Translations under genes and position numbers: made by a program
Shown: positions 43,757-54,328 of the stretch, piece by piece
Layout of the letters: each line of letters starts with the position of its first letter
Position numbering within the stretch: the first letter of the stretch is position 1
DNA from: Anomaloglossus baeobatrachus
Taxonomy: Eukaryota; Chordata; Amphibia; Anura; Aromobatidae
Assembly (NCBI RefSeq): GCF_048569485.1
Contig: NC_134356.1
Span: 466,879,820 to 466,943,819, forward strand
Length of the DNA: 64,000 nucleotides
Direction: 5' to 3'
Notes under the pieces: generated by a model
Told to the model about the DNA's origin: nothing
What the model saw: only the letters and a program-made list of their open reading frames with translations
Databases searched by the model: none

Positions 43757-46697
43757 TGTGAAGCCCCACAGGTGTTGTGTCGGTGCATTACCTTCAGGGA
43801 CTCCACGTGGGATGGTCTGGTCACAGGTAGGGAACCTTCTCTTTAGGATTTTCGTGACGCCACTCTTGGTATTGCGGTCAGGAGACCGCCACTGCAGGTT
43901 AAGGGACACCTGGGGTAGTTGGTAGGTGCAGCTAGATGGTGTGGCCCCCCAAGAGTAGGGCTGGCCCCAGGGCCCATTTTGAGTGGGTGGAACCACAAGG
44001 CGCAGAATGACTCAAACACAGTCCAGGCAGTCTTTCAGGGTTTTTACTCACAGTTGATGGTAGGGTGAGTAACCCGGGCGTAGCTGGGATGAACCAGGCT
44101 GGAACCAGGTATCCTTCCGGCTGGCTGATGAGGGTGACTACCAACTTGCCTTCCTAGCCCTGTGTGTTTTGGGGTGACCCCTACTTGAAGCCCTGCTGGG
44201 GTCGCCCAAAGAAGTTGCTGATTCCTCTCTCCCCTTCTTTTGGCCCGTTTGCTTGTAGCCTGGACGAGGTCACTCCGGCTGCTTGCCTCCTGTGAACTAT
44301 GGGCCCTCTCTTTGTTACGTGTCTGCGGACTCTGTGGTGTTGTGGCGTGGGTCTGAAGTGCCCCCACCGGCAGATTTGGCAGAGAAAATTGAATAAATCA
44401 GTGCACTGGCACCTGTTACCCTTTCGGGCCTGGTACCTCCCTGGCAGTCCCCTTACTCTGCCACGCCTTTGCTCTCTCTAGCCTTGGGTGGATTTCGGGT
44501 GGCACTACCAGGTGACCGATCTCCCTTGTCGGTAGTCACTGCATGGACGCTGTTAGACTGCAACAGCTCCAGGGTCTGCTCCTCACGCCTGCTCTCCCTG
44601 AGCTGCACACTAAACTGGCTCACTGCTCCTCCTCTCCTGTTCTTGCCTACGCCACCTAGCAACCAGGCTCTCCACCACACCCCTTGAGTGGACATGGAGG
44701 CCACGCCCCCTTCTGGTTTCCCCAGGGGTCCTCCCAAAGGTAGATGTGTGAGACCTGATTACTATGCGCCTGTATAGTCACACCTCGGTCAGCCTTCTGG
44801 ATCACCTGTATTGTACTGCCCCCAGCTTGGGTGCAGTACTCAGTGGTGCCTGACCAGGTCAGGGGTGCCACATTCCCCCTTAGTTATGACCAGCACGTCC
44901 TCAGGCTGCAAGACAACATTATTTTAAAATGCATAAAACAGTAAAATATTTAAAACATTATAAAACCACCAGGTACCATACATCACCACCCTCCACCCAC
45001 AAGTCCGTTAACCCACCCAAAACCCTCTCAGGAGGCAGGTCACCGGTTCTTTTAGCAACCAGGTCTGGGCCATATGTTTCCCCAGACTTTTCCTCCAATC
45101 TTCCTCTCCCATCGAGCCACACCTTCAGTCACTTCTGGCAGGATGTAGAGGCGGCTTTCTCGGTCTGGTGGTTTCAGGATATACCTGGCCTGGTGTAGCC
45201 GCGCCTTCAGCCTCTTCTGGCAGGATGTAGAGGCGGCCTCCACAGTTGGTGCTGACCAGGTACCCTCTTTGTGGTGGAGAGCCAGGCCCCATAAACAGGC
45301 GTGCTCCCTGGTCACAGGCGAGCCAGGCCCCTAAACAGGCTGGCTCTGGTGGTTGTACATCTGGGGTAACTATACACACTGCGAGAGTTTGTGGCTATAG
45401 CCAGTTTATAGCCTATGGTCCATAGATAAAGTGCACAAAACCTGGTGCAAAGTGTGCTTAGAAAGGGTTCTCACATAAGTTCATGTGGGCACATGCTTGA
45501 ACTTGAACGTTGCAGAACTGTAAACTGTAACTCTCTTAATTTTATTGTGCTTGCTTCACACGGATTCCTCCTCACCAGGGCTTGGGCCTGTAGGGCTGTG
45601 ACACCTGTCATTCTCTACATTTCTGTCGTCGTCATCTGTAGTGGTGTCATCAATTGGTTCCTTGTCTTTGTTGGTGTCTATTTCCAGTTCTTTATCTTCT
45701 TCTGTTTCTGTTTCTTTTTCTTTTTCTCTGTCTTGTTCTATTGCTTTTACTGTATACTTTGGGGTTGGTTGAGTGGAAACTGCTGGTCTACAATATGGAT
45801 TTTTGGGACATGGCGTTACATCTAATGCACACCATCAACGTTCTCCTTGATGCTTAGTGAATTCCACTAGATCTCCCATCTTCAAGTTTCTTCCTGGATG
45901 TCCTCTTGGCAAGTGGGCTCTCAGATCTCTCCGACTGACAAAGATTCCTTCTCTGACACCAGGTGCGACTATGAAGCCGTATCCACTTTTCAAGCTGAAC
46001 TCCTGCACAACTCCACGGCAAAGGGCACCTCTGACCTGGGAATTAGCTCTCCTTAAGGACTGCTTCTCCTCCAAGTCTCTGGCTGTTACTTCGTCCTTCC
46101 TATCTGAAGACTGCTGTGCAGGGGAAAACTTCGTTCTTCTGCGGCGCCGTGTCTTGCGGGCTGGATTCTGCTGGATTGCCACCTCACTGCTTGCAGACTC
46201 CTAGGTGATGTACATACTGGACATGAAGACAATCAGCTCTTCTTCAACAGGGGGTGTCGGGCTCTCCTCCCAGCGGGAATACGGCAGGATCTCTGGCTCA
46301 GGGCCTGGTGCTGCATCCACTGCTGATGGCTCTGGGGTCAGCTCCTCAGCCTCCTAGCAGCCCCTCCCCCTTAGTTCTTCTGAGCACTCCTCTTGCGGCA
46401 GCGCTGGGGATGGATTTTCATCAGCAGGCCAGGGTGGTGGGCCTTCAGCCAAGGGAGTCACTGAGAACACTCTGGGTGAGCGCCAGGGGAGCAGATAGCT
46501 GTCCACCATTTCCTTGGGGAACCGCGCCTCCAAATCCGCTTTAAACTTCAGATACTCTTTCCGGCGGAGACGTGGGGCCCGGTTACTTGGACTGGGGAGC
46601 GGTGTCTGCTCTGGCCTTGCAGGCCGGGGTAGATGGCCTGGCGGCCTGGTCTTGGCAGGCCGCGCCCAGCATGACGGCGGCCTGGTCTTGGGTTAGC
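43757..46697 (-). mobile_element. Cold-shock-domain LTR element, copy 2, truncated (fossil)
   Basis: A 3' LTR of 1116 bp (43757-44872), a polypurine tract (44873-44881) and part of the interior are present. The 5' part and 5' LTR are missing where a Tc1 fragment begins. The interior is shorter than in copies 1 and 3 and has several breaks; more diverged, so older. Confidence 0.8.
45835..46182 (-). pseudogene. Cold-shock-domain ORF fragment, copy 2 (fossil)
   Basis: 115-codon remnant with KSGYGFIVAPG, EGIFVSRRDLRAHLPRGHPG and MGDLVEFTKHQGER, aligning with the C-terminal domain of copies 1 and 3. Upstream Ala/Pro-rich sequence survives only in part. Described as a broken relic. Confidence 0.75.
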
Positions 46698-47225
46698 GTC
46701 AAGAACATTTAGCAAAAATCCGAAAACCACAAGGGGGACCTAGTGAATGACCTGAATAGAGTGGGGACCACCGTAACAAAGGCTACCATCAGTAACACAC
46801 TGCGCCGCAAGAGACTCAGATCCTCCAGTGCCAGATGTGTTCCCCTGCTTAAGCCAGTACATATCCGGACCCATCTGAAGTTTGCTAGAGAGCATTTGGA
46901 TTATCCAGAAGAGTTTTGGGAGAATGTCGTATGGTCTGATGAAACCAAAATAGAACTGTTTGGTAGAAACACAACTCGTTGTGTTTGGAGGAGACAAAAT
47001 GCTGAGTTGCATCCAAAGAACATCATATCTACTATGAAGCATGGGGGTGGCAACATCATGCTTTGGAGCTGTTTCTCTGCAAAGGGACCAGGATGATTGA
47101 TCCGTGTACATTAAAAAATGAATGGGGCCATGTATCGTGAGATTTTGAGTGCAAACCTTCTTCTATCAGCAAGGGCATTGGAGTGAAATGTGGCTGGGTC
47201 TTTCAGCATGATAGTGGTTTATGCG
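46698..47225 (+). pseudogene. Tc1-like transposase fragment
   Basis: An open stretch at 46743-47096 encodes the middle of a Tc1 transposase: DLNRVGTTVTKATISNTLRR (end of the DNA-binding part), [11 protein letters not shown] with the first catalytic Asp, and KHGGGNIMLWSCFSAKGPG. Homology continues past a TGA stop as LIRVH-KMNGAMYREILS to about 47225. The termini, the second Asp and the Glu are missing. Not the same subfamily as the element at 56923. Confidence 0.8.
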
Positions 47226-47720
47226 TGCCATGTCACATTGGAAGAGCACATGAGGTGCCAGGACATTACTTTTTATTTCCCTGATCGCAGGTAAAATGTA
47301 TTGCAATGCTCTAGCAGGGTTAATGTATTCTTTTACATTTTTTGCGGCCCTTCGGATTGGTTCAGTATGACAATATGGCCCTTGGACCAAAAAATGCGTT
47401 TACACGTTTTTATACTGATTTGTGTGTAATTTACAGTTTAAATGGAACTTATAGTGTTTGTGTGCAAAATCTACATATATAGAAAAAGACAGCGCAGATA
47501 AGAGGTCAGAGATGAAAACATGTCACCAGTCACCAAACGAATGAGCAAAATTTTGTTCATCTGTAAAAGCATGGGGACCAGGAGTGCTGCCTGCTGTTCA
47601 GGAAAAATTTGGAAGTGCATCTGTACAAGTATTGTGGCCTCTTCATTCACTGGATCATCAGAGTTACAGCGGCCAGACTCCCACTGACATCAAAGCAATG
47701 TCATAGTCTACCAATATGTT
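47226..47720. other. Gene-free stretch
   Basis: AT-rich DNA with one segment (GCGGCCCTTCGGATTGGTTC near 47345) that may derive from an old transposon. No coding signal. Confidence 0.35.
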
Positions 47721-47723
47721 TTA

Positions 47724-48353
47724 GGCCTCTGCCACACTCACGTGAAAATCACGCACGTGCCGAGAGACACGTATTTCCCCTGCGTGTTGCATGCAGGTAA
47801 GTACATGTCTCTGGTACGTGCGGGCCACGTGTGTTCTACGTGTGCTATCCGCGATAGCACACGTAGAACCGGTAATTTACATACTCATCTGGTCCTTCCT
47901 GCTGTCCGCGCTGCTGTCCGTGGTGCTGATCTTTGGCTCCAGCCCTCCCATCTCCCCGCTGCTGCTGCTGCCAGGCAGTGAAGTGAATATTAAATGAGCA
48001 TAATGAGCGGCGGTCGGCAGCAAGAGGCAGCAGCGGCAGAGACAGGAGGGTTGGAGAAGGTGAGTTAATGTTTTTTTTTTTCACTGACACGTGTGTTTTC
48101 TCCGGCGCGTGTCACCCGGGACCGCATCCACACTACACCCGTGTGGTACGGGTGCGGGCCGTGTGACACCCGTGACATGTCAGCGCTTTGAAAAACGTAC
48201 ACACATACAAATGCACATGGACACACGTTCCGTGTGGTTTTACGTGTGTGTGCCTGCTACAATAGGGTAGCATTGCTTAACGTGTCTCCGTGCCGCCGGT
48301 ACGTGTAAAAAATGACAAACACGTGCCGGCGGCACGGATGTGTGTCGCAGGCC
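47724..48353. mobile_element. 630-bp miniature element, TTA target duplication
   Basis: Ends GGCCTCTGCCACACTCACGTG and, inverted, GGCCTGCGACACACATCCGTG; TTA at 47721-47723 and 48354-48356. CpG- and ACGTG-rich interior, with GATAGCACACGTAGAACCGG inverted around 47845-47870. Likely PIF/Harbinger-derived. Confidence 0.8.
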
Positions 48354-48356
48354 TTA

Positions 48357-48820
48357 AATTCACAAGGTTAAAGTAACTCTTTAAGTAAAACGGCTAATTT
48401 TTGGCCTGTAGGTTAAAGTTCACACGCAAGGTTGAGCAAGTGTGATACTTTATTATATGAGTTCTAGTTGCAAACAAAACAGGTGAAATGAGCTATTAAG
48501 TTTTATAGAGGTTGAATAACTCTGTTCCGTAAGTGATAATTCCCTAAGTGTGATGTATGTTTGCAGATTCACTTTTTATGAGATTGCAGTAATCAGTGTA
48601 ATATGCAAATACCAACATCAAGAAGAGAGGAAAGAGTTCAAGAAATCTTGATCACATACATAAAAAAGTAGACTTTTTTTTAAAGTACGGTAAATCTTTA
48701 TTGTGGCAATCACAAACTGGAGGGACAAAAAACCCAGAAAAGTATAGAGCTAAATCTTGAAATAATCATTTCCTTAAAGAACAGATTTCAATGTTTCTAT
48801 CAGACATTCAAAGATTTTCT
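48357..48820. other. Gene-free AT-rich stretch
   Basis: No open frame or repeat recognised; ends at the ATGC target site of the LTR element that follows. Confidence 0.4.
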
Positions 48821-48824
48821 ATGC

Positions 48825-49977
48825 TGTGAAGCCCCACAGGTGTAGTGTCAGTGTCGGTGCATTACCTTCAGGGACTCCACGTTGCTGGATCTCCGTCACT
48901 GGTAGGAAATCTTCTTGTTTGATCGTGACGCCACTCTCAGTATTGCGGTCAGTGGGGACCGCCACTGCAGGTTAGGGGACGCCTGGGGCTGATGGTGGGT
49001 GCAGTCGGATGTAGTAGCCTCCTGAGAGTGAGGCAAGCCCCAGAGCCCTGTGTAGGTTTGTAGTACCACAAGTCGCAGAATAACCACACAGGCAGGAATG
49101 TCTTTCAAGGGCTTTACTCACATTTGATGGCAGGGTGAGTAGCCCGGGCGTAGCTGGGATGAACCAGGTGGGAACCAGGTATCCTTCAGGCTGACTTTAT
49201 GAGGGTGACTACTGACTCGCCTTCCTTAGCCCTTGGTGGTTTGGGGTGACCCCGACTTTGAGTCCCTATGGGGGTCACCCAGGGAAGATGCTGCAGCCTC
49301 TCTCTCCCCTTCGTTCGCCGTATGCTTGTTCCCCGGACCAGGCCACTCCAGCTGCTTGCCTCCTGTGACCTATGGGCCCTCACTGTGGTTACGTGGCTGC
49401 GGCTTTTGTGGTGTTGTGGTGTGGGCTTTGAGAGCCCCACACCGGCAGGTTTAGCAGGGAAAGGTGGATCTATCCTTGCTTCGGGATCTGCCGCCCGGTT
49501 GGGCCTGGTGCTCTCTAGCAGTCTCCTTACTTCCCACTCCGTTGCACTCGCTAGCTGAAGCTGGCTTTCAGGCAGCACTCCTAGTTGACCGTTCTCCCCC
49601 GTCTGTAGCCACTGCGCGGGCGCTGTTAGACAGCAACAGCCCCACAGGTCTGCTCCTCACTGAGCCCTATGGAGTTCTGCTCTAACTGACTCACTGCCCC
49701 TCCTCTCCTGTTCTTGCCTACGCCACCTAGCAACCAGACTCTCTTACCACACCCCTTGAGAGGAGATGGAGGCTCTACCCCCTCCACTATTCCAGTGAAG
49801 GTGAAGGCTTGCCCCCTCCTGGGATCCCCAGGGGTCCTCTCATGGGTACATGTGTGAGACCTGATCACTATGCGCCTGTGTTCCACACCCCAGTCAGCCT
49901 TCTGGATTACCTGTATTGTACTGTCCCCAGCATGGGTGCAGTACTCAGTGGTGCCTGACCAGGTCAGGGGCACCACA
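48825..49977 (-). repeat. 3' LTR of copy 3
   Basis: 1153 bp; internal primer-site-like TGGCGTCACGA at 48923-48933 (plus coordinates). Confidence 0.9.
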
Positions 49978-50678
49978 TTCCCCCTTAGTTATCACCAGCA
50001 CGTCCTCGGGCTGCAAGACAACATTTTAAAATGCATAAAACATTAAAACATGTAAAACATTTTTAAAACCACCAGGTATCAGACATCACCACCCTCCACC
50101 CACAAGTCCGTTAACCCACCCAAAACCCTCTCAGGAGGCAGGTCACCGGTCCTGTTGGTAACCAGGTCTGGGCCATCCGTTTCCCCAGACCTTTCCTCCA
50201 ATCTTCCTCTCCCGTTGGCCGCGACTTCAGCCACTTCTGGCAGGATGTAGAGGCGGCTTTCATGGGCTGGTGGTTTCAGGGTATACCTGGCCTGGTGGAT
50301 CCGCGCCGTCAGCCTCTTCTGGCAGGATGCAGAGGCGGCCTCCACAGTTGGTGCTGACCAGGTACCCTCTTTGTGGTGGTGAGCCAAGGCCCCATAAACA
50401 GGCGTGCTCTCTGGTCGCAGGTGAGCCAAGGCCCTTTTCTACGGACGGGCCCCCCTGGTTGCAGACGAGCCAAGCCCCTAAACAGGCTGGCCCTGGTGGT
50501 GGTGCCACTGGTGTAACTATTTACACTGCGAGAGTTTGTGGCTATAGCAAGTTCATAGCCTTAAAGTTTATGGTTTCTCACAATAGTTTTTGTGGGCACA
50601 TGCTTAAACGTAAACGTTGCAAAACAAACTTTTCAAAACTTTAACTTCTCTTCTTACTTTACTTTACTTTTCTCTACT

Positions 50679-52844
50679 CTACTCCTCCATTTCACCAGGG
50701 CGTGGGCATGTAGGGCACCGGCACCTGTGACTTTCTTGCTCTCCGTCGTCGTCCGTGGTTGTTTCATCTGTAGGATCTTTGTCTGTGGTTGTTGCATCTG
50801 TAGGATCTTTATCTTTCCTTTCTTGATCTTCGTCTGTTTCTTTTTCTGTATCTGTTTCTTTATCTCTGTCTTTTCTTTCTTTTCTTTCTTGTCTTTCTTG
50901 TCTTTCTTGTCTTTCTTGTCTTTCTTGTCTTTCTTGTCTTTCTTGTCTTTCTTGTCTTTCTTGTCTTTCTTGTCTGGGACATGGTGCTACGTCTAAGGCA
51001 TAGTAGCCCCTTTCTCCTTGATGTAAGGTGAACTGTACTAAGTCCCCAATTTTCAAATTTCTGCCTGAATGTCCTCTGGGCAGGTGGGCTTGAACATCTC
51101 TCCGATTTACAAATATGCCCTCTTTTATTCCTTTTACTACAATGAAGCCGTATCCGCTTTTCAGGTTGAAGTCCTCTACTATTCCTCTGTAAAGGGGTCC
51201 TCTAGCCTGGGCTTTGGACCTTCTTAGGCACCTTTTCTCCTGCAGGTCTCTGGCTGTGACCTCTCTCTGCTCTGGAGACTGTGGTGCTGGAGCAACCTGT
51301 GTTCTGCTGCGCCGTGTCTTGCGGGCTGGATTCATGCCTGCAGGCTCCCAGGTGAGGTCTTTGGGTTGATCTTCGTCAGCAGACGGGGTCAGATCTTCCT
51401 CATCCCAGCGAGAATAGGGCAGCATCTCTGGCTCTGGGTATGGGTCCACTGCTGGTGGCACTGGAGTCGGAGTCAGCCCCTCAGCTTCCTGGCCTCCCCT
51501 CCCCCTTAGTTCTTCGCTGCACCCTGGTTGTGGCAGCGTTGGGGATGAGTGTTCTTCAGCTGGCCCAGGCGGTGGACTCTCCGGCGCAGCTGCAGGGGTT
51601 GCCTGAATCTCCTTGGGGGTATGCGGAGGGAGCAGGTACCGATCCACCATCTCTTGTGGGAACTGGGCCTCTAGGTCAGCCTTCAGCTTCCAGTATTCAG
51701 GGTCCTCTCCTATCAGGGTCTTCCTAGCAGGGACCTCTGTGGACTGGGGAGCGGTGTCTGCTCTGGCCTTGCAGGCCGGGGAAAATAGTGATGCAATCTC
51801 TTGGCGGGCCGCGCCCTGTATGGCGGCGGCCTGGTCTTGGCGGGCCGCGCCTGGCATGGCGGCGGCCTGGTCTTGGCGGGCCGCGCCTGGCATGGCGGCG
51901 GCCTGGTCTTGGCGGGCCGCGCCCGGCATGGCGGCGGCCTGGTCTTGGCGGGCCGCGCCCGGCATGGCGGCGGCCTGGATTAGTGTCGCTGTTGCAGGGG
52001 GCTCTGTGCAGGCTGGGCTGGACGTCGCTGCAGGGACCGGGTCTTGGTGGGCCGAGCAGGGCATCGCTGCGGCGGCCGGGGCTTGGCGGGCCGAGCAGGG
52101 CATCGCTGCGGCGGCCGGGGCTTGGCGGGCCGAGCAGGGCATCGCTGCGGCGGCCGGGGCTTGGAAGGCCGCACCTGGCGTGGCTGCGGCCTGCTTCAGC
52201 GTCGCCGCACCGGACGCCTCTTCGGGGACCGCGGGCGTGGCAGCAGGGGTCGGGGCACTTGCGCTGGCCGGGGCATCACTCGACTCACCCACCGGTGGCA
52301 GCATCGGGGTCTGCGTCATCGCCGTCCTGTCTGGCACTCGGCGCACGGCTCTCCTTTCATAGGCCCGAACCGCGGCAGCCATCTCCAGCAGTTCCATTCG
52401 TTCTTCCCGGATCTGCTCCACAACCCGGTTCTCCAGTCGGTCGCAGAACTGGGCCAGCTCCCGATACCACCAGGCAGCGGAGCCCGGTTCTGGATTTCTG
52501 CGGTCAGACGCCATTTCTTCTGCGCCGTCTTCTGCACGACTCTCCAGCTGTGGACTCGCCGTTGCCTCCGATAGCAAGCTGTTCAGTTTCTGCTCTGCCT
52601 CTTTCAGCAGCTCCTCTCCCAGCAGCAGGCTTGTGGCTCTCTTTCCTTCCCGCCGTCTCCAGACGCTTCCACTCTCATAGCTGGCAAGGTCAGAACTCTG
52701 CAGGGGATCTCTGGGTAGCCACACCTCTTCGTGGGCGGTAACTTCTTCCAGCGCGGGCTGCTGTTGTTTTTCAGCGCGCTTTTCATGGTGGCAATATGGC
52801 GGCGCTTCCAATTTTTCAAGCGGACCGCCTAGGCACATGGTCAC
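50679..52844 (-). CDS. Retroelement ORF: Ala/Pro-rich protein with Y-box-like cold-shock domain, copy 3
   Basis: 721-codon frame, collinear with the 631-codon frame of copy 1. The start MTMCLGGPLEKLEAPPYCHH is identical. Extra length comes from three sources: an insertion near residue 50 (LLKEAEQKLNSLL), several near-identical AAMPGAARQDQ and APAAAAMPCSARQ repeats in the Ala/Pro region, and a run of RQERQ repeats after the cold-shock domain. The domain (about residues 550-620) keeps KSGYGFIV, EGIFVNRRDV, AHLPRGHSGRNLKIGD and the C-terminal YYALDV. The tail is rich in Lys/Asp/Glu and Thr. RNA or single-stranded DNA binding is expected from the fold; a nucleocapsid-like role is inference. Long plus-strand frames here (51613-52741) are shadows of the GC-rich repeats. 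Confidence 0.75.
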   Translation of the reverse strand: MTMCLGGPLEKLEAPPYCHHEKRAEKQQQPALEEVTAHEEVWLPRDPLQSSDLASYESGSVWRRREGKRATSLLLGEELLKEAEQKLNSLLSEATASPQLESRAEDGAEEMASDRRNPEPGSAAWWYRELAQFCDRLENRVVEQIREERMELLEMAAAVRAYERRAVRRVPDRTAMTQTPMLPPVGESSDAPASASAPTPAATPAVPEEASGAATLKQAAATPGAAFQAPAAAAMPCSARQAPAAAAMPCSARQAPAAAAMPCSAHQDPVPAATSSPACTEPPATATLIQAAAMPGAARQDQAAAMPGAARQDQAAAMPGAARQDQAAAMPGAARQDQAAAIQGAARQEIASLFSPACKARADTAPQSTEVPARKTLIGEDPEYWKLKADLEAQFPQEMVDRYLLPPHTPKEIQATPAAAPESPPPGPAEEHSSPTLPQPGCSEELRGRGGQEAEGLTPTPVPPAVDPYPEPEMLPYSRWDEEDLTPSADEDQPKDLTWEPAGMNPARKTRRSRTQVAPAPQSPEQREVTARDLQEKRCLRRSKAQARGPLYRGIVEDFNLKSGYGFIVVKGIKEGIFVNRRDVQAHLPRGHSGRNLKIGDLVQFTLHQGERGYYALDVAPCPRQERQERQERQERQERQERQERQERQERQERKERKDRDKETDTEKETDEDQERKDKDPTDATTTDKDPTDETTTDDDGEQESHRCRCPTCPRPGEMEE
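50870..50975. repeat. (TCTTGTCTTTCTTGT)n-type microsatellite inside the ORF
   Basis: Tandem 10-bp TTCTTGTCTT-like units; because they encode RQERQ on the minus strand, the frame is a repeat-expanded charged linker. Confidence 0.85.
51826..51975. repeat. 33-bp in-frame tandem repeat, about 5 units
   Basis: The unit contains GGCATGGCGGCGGCCTGG and TCTTGGCGGGCCGCGCC. It encodes an 11-residue Ala-rich repeat of the copy 3 protein. Three further units of a related 42-bp repeat lie at about 52047-52170. Confidence 0.8.
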
Positions 52845-52867
52845 CTGTCTGAACAGGTCTAGTCCTT

Positions 52868-52885
52868 ATCCTGTTCGTGACGCCA
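52868..52885 (-). promoter_or_regulatory. Primer-binding site of copy 3, tRNA-Ser-like
   Basis: TGGCGTCACGAACAGGAT, identical to copy 1, 2 bp after the 5' LTR. Confidence 0.6.
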
Positions 52886-52887
52886 GA

Positions 52888-54040
52888 TGTGAAGCCCCAC
52901 AGGTGTAGTGTCAGTGTCGGTGCATTACCTTCAGGGACTCCACGTTGCTGGATCTCCGTCACTGGTAGGAAATCTTCTTGTTTGATCGTGACGCCACTCT
53001 CAGTATTGCGGTCAGTGGGGACCGCCACTGCAGGTTAGGGGACGCCTGGGGCTGATGGTGGGTGCAGTCGGATGTAGTAGCCTCCTGAGAGTGAGGCAAG
53101 CCCCAGAGCCCTGTGTAGGTTTGTAGTACCACAAGTCGCAGAATAACCACACAGGCAGGAATGTCTTTCAAGGGCTTTACTCACATTTGATGGCAGGGTG
53201 AGTAGCCCGGGCGTAGCTGGGATGAACCAGGTGGGAACCAGGTATCCTTCAGGCTGACTTTATGAGGGTGACTACTGACTCGCCTTCCTTAGCCCTTGGT
53301 GGTTTGGGGTGACCCCGACTTTGAGTCCCTATGGGGGTCACCCAGGGAAGATGCTGCAGCCTCTCTCTCCCCTTCGTTCGCCGTATGCTTGTTCCCCGGA
53401 CCAGGCCACTCCAGCTGCTTGCCTCCTGTGACCTATGGGCCCTCACTGTGGTTACGTGGCTGCGGCTTTTGTGGTGTTGTGGTGTGGGCTTTGAGAGCCC
53501 CACACCGGCAGGTTTAGCAGGGAAAGGTGGATCTATCCTTGCTTCGGGATCTGCCGCCCGGTTGGGCCTGGTGCTCTCTAGCAGTCTCCTTACTTCCCAC
53601 TCCGTTGCACTCGCTAGCTGAAGCTGGCTTTCAGGCAGCACTCCTAGTTGACCGTTCTCCCCCATCTGTAGCCACTGCGCGGGCGCTGTTAGACAGCAAC
53701 AGCCCCACAGGTCTGCTCCTCACTGAGCCCTATGGAGTTCTGCTCTAACTGACTCACTGCCCCTCCTCTCCTGTTCTTGCCTACGCCACCTAGCAACCAG
53801 ACTCTCTTACCACACCCCTTGAGAGGAGATGGAGGCTCTACCCCCTCCACTATTCCAGTGAAGGTGAAGGCTTGCCCCCTCCTGGGATCCCCAGGGGTCC
53901 TCTCATGGGTACATGTGTGAGACCTGATCACTATGCGCCTGTGTTCCACACCCCAGTCAGCCTTCTGGATTACCTGTATTGTACTGTCCCCAGCATGGGT
54001 GCAGTACTCAGTGGTGCCTGACCAGGTCAGGGGCGCCACA
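52888..54040 (-). repeat. 5' LTR of copy 3
   Basis: 1153 bp, almost identical to 48825-49977; internal primer-site-like motif at 52986-52996. Confidence 0.9.
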
Positions 54041-54179
54041 ATGCCACCTTCTGTATGAATGTGGAGATCTACATTCATCTACATTGTATCTGTAGATCAC
54101 GTGGAGAGCTACAGAGATTTTTCTGACTAAAGTTTTGCATGTGTGACTTGCGACTGATTCCTTGACACATGGTAATCCA

Positions 54180-54328
54180 ATGGCTATTATACAGAGTGAA
54201 ACAACATTATGAAACAAATTGGCACATTTTTGGGCAATGGGGGACATTATAGAATAAATAGGGCCATTATGGGGAAATGGGGACATTATGAGGCAATGGG
54301 GGACATTATGGAGCAAATTGATTAGGAC
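54180..54328. repeat. Minisatellite GGACATTATGGGGCAA-like, left part
   Basis: Imperfect 16-24 bp units (GGGACATTATGA, GGCAATGG). It continues beyond the foldback element at 55454-55560 and, more loosely, to about 55900 (55561-55979 otherwise shows no gene). Confidence 0.7.

Larger units (their letters stand above)
48825..54040 (-). mobile_element. Non-autonomous LTR element with cold-shock-domain ORF, copy 3 (fossil, looks whole)
   Basis: Two 1153-bp LTRs (48825-49977 and 52888-54040) with about two differences between them, so a recent insertion. ATGC is duplicated (48821-48824, 54041-54044). The polypurine tract is at 49978-49986 and the primer site at 52868-52885. The 2.91-kb interior encodes one long protein and no polymerase. 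LTRs and interior clearly differ from copy 1, so the two descend from distinct active lineages rather than a local duplication. Confidence 0.85.

Noticed and set aside
46743-47096. Functional Tc1 gene
   Set aside because: Only the middle of the transposase remains; both termini and two of three catalytic residues are absent.
51613-52741. Plus-strand frames of 249 and 317 codons
   Set aside because: Antisense shadows of the copy 3 ORF and its 33/42-bp repeats (RRPGLGGPR-type periodic peptides).
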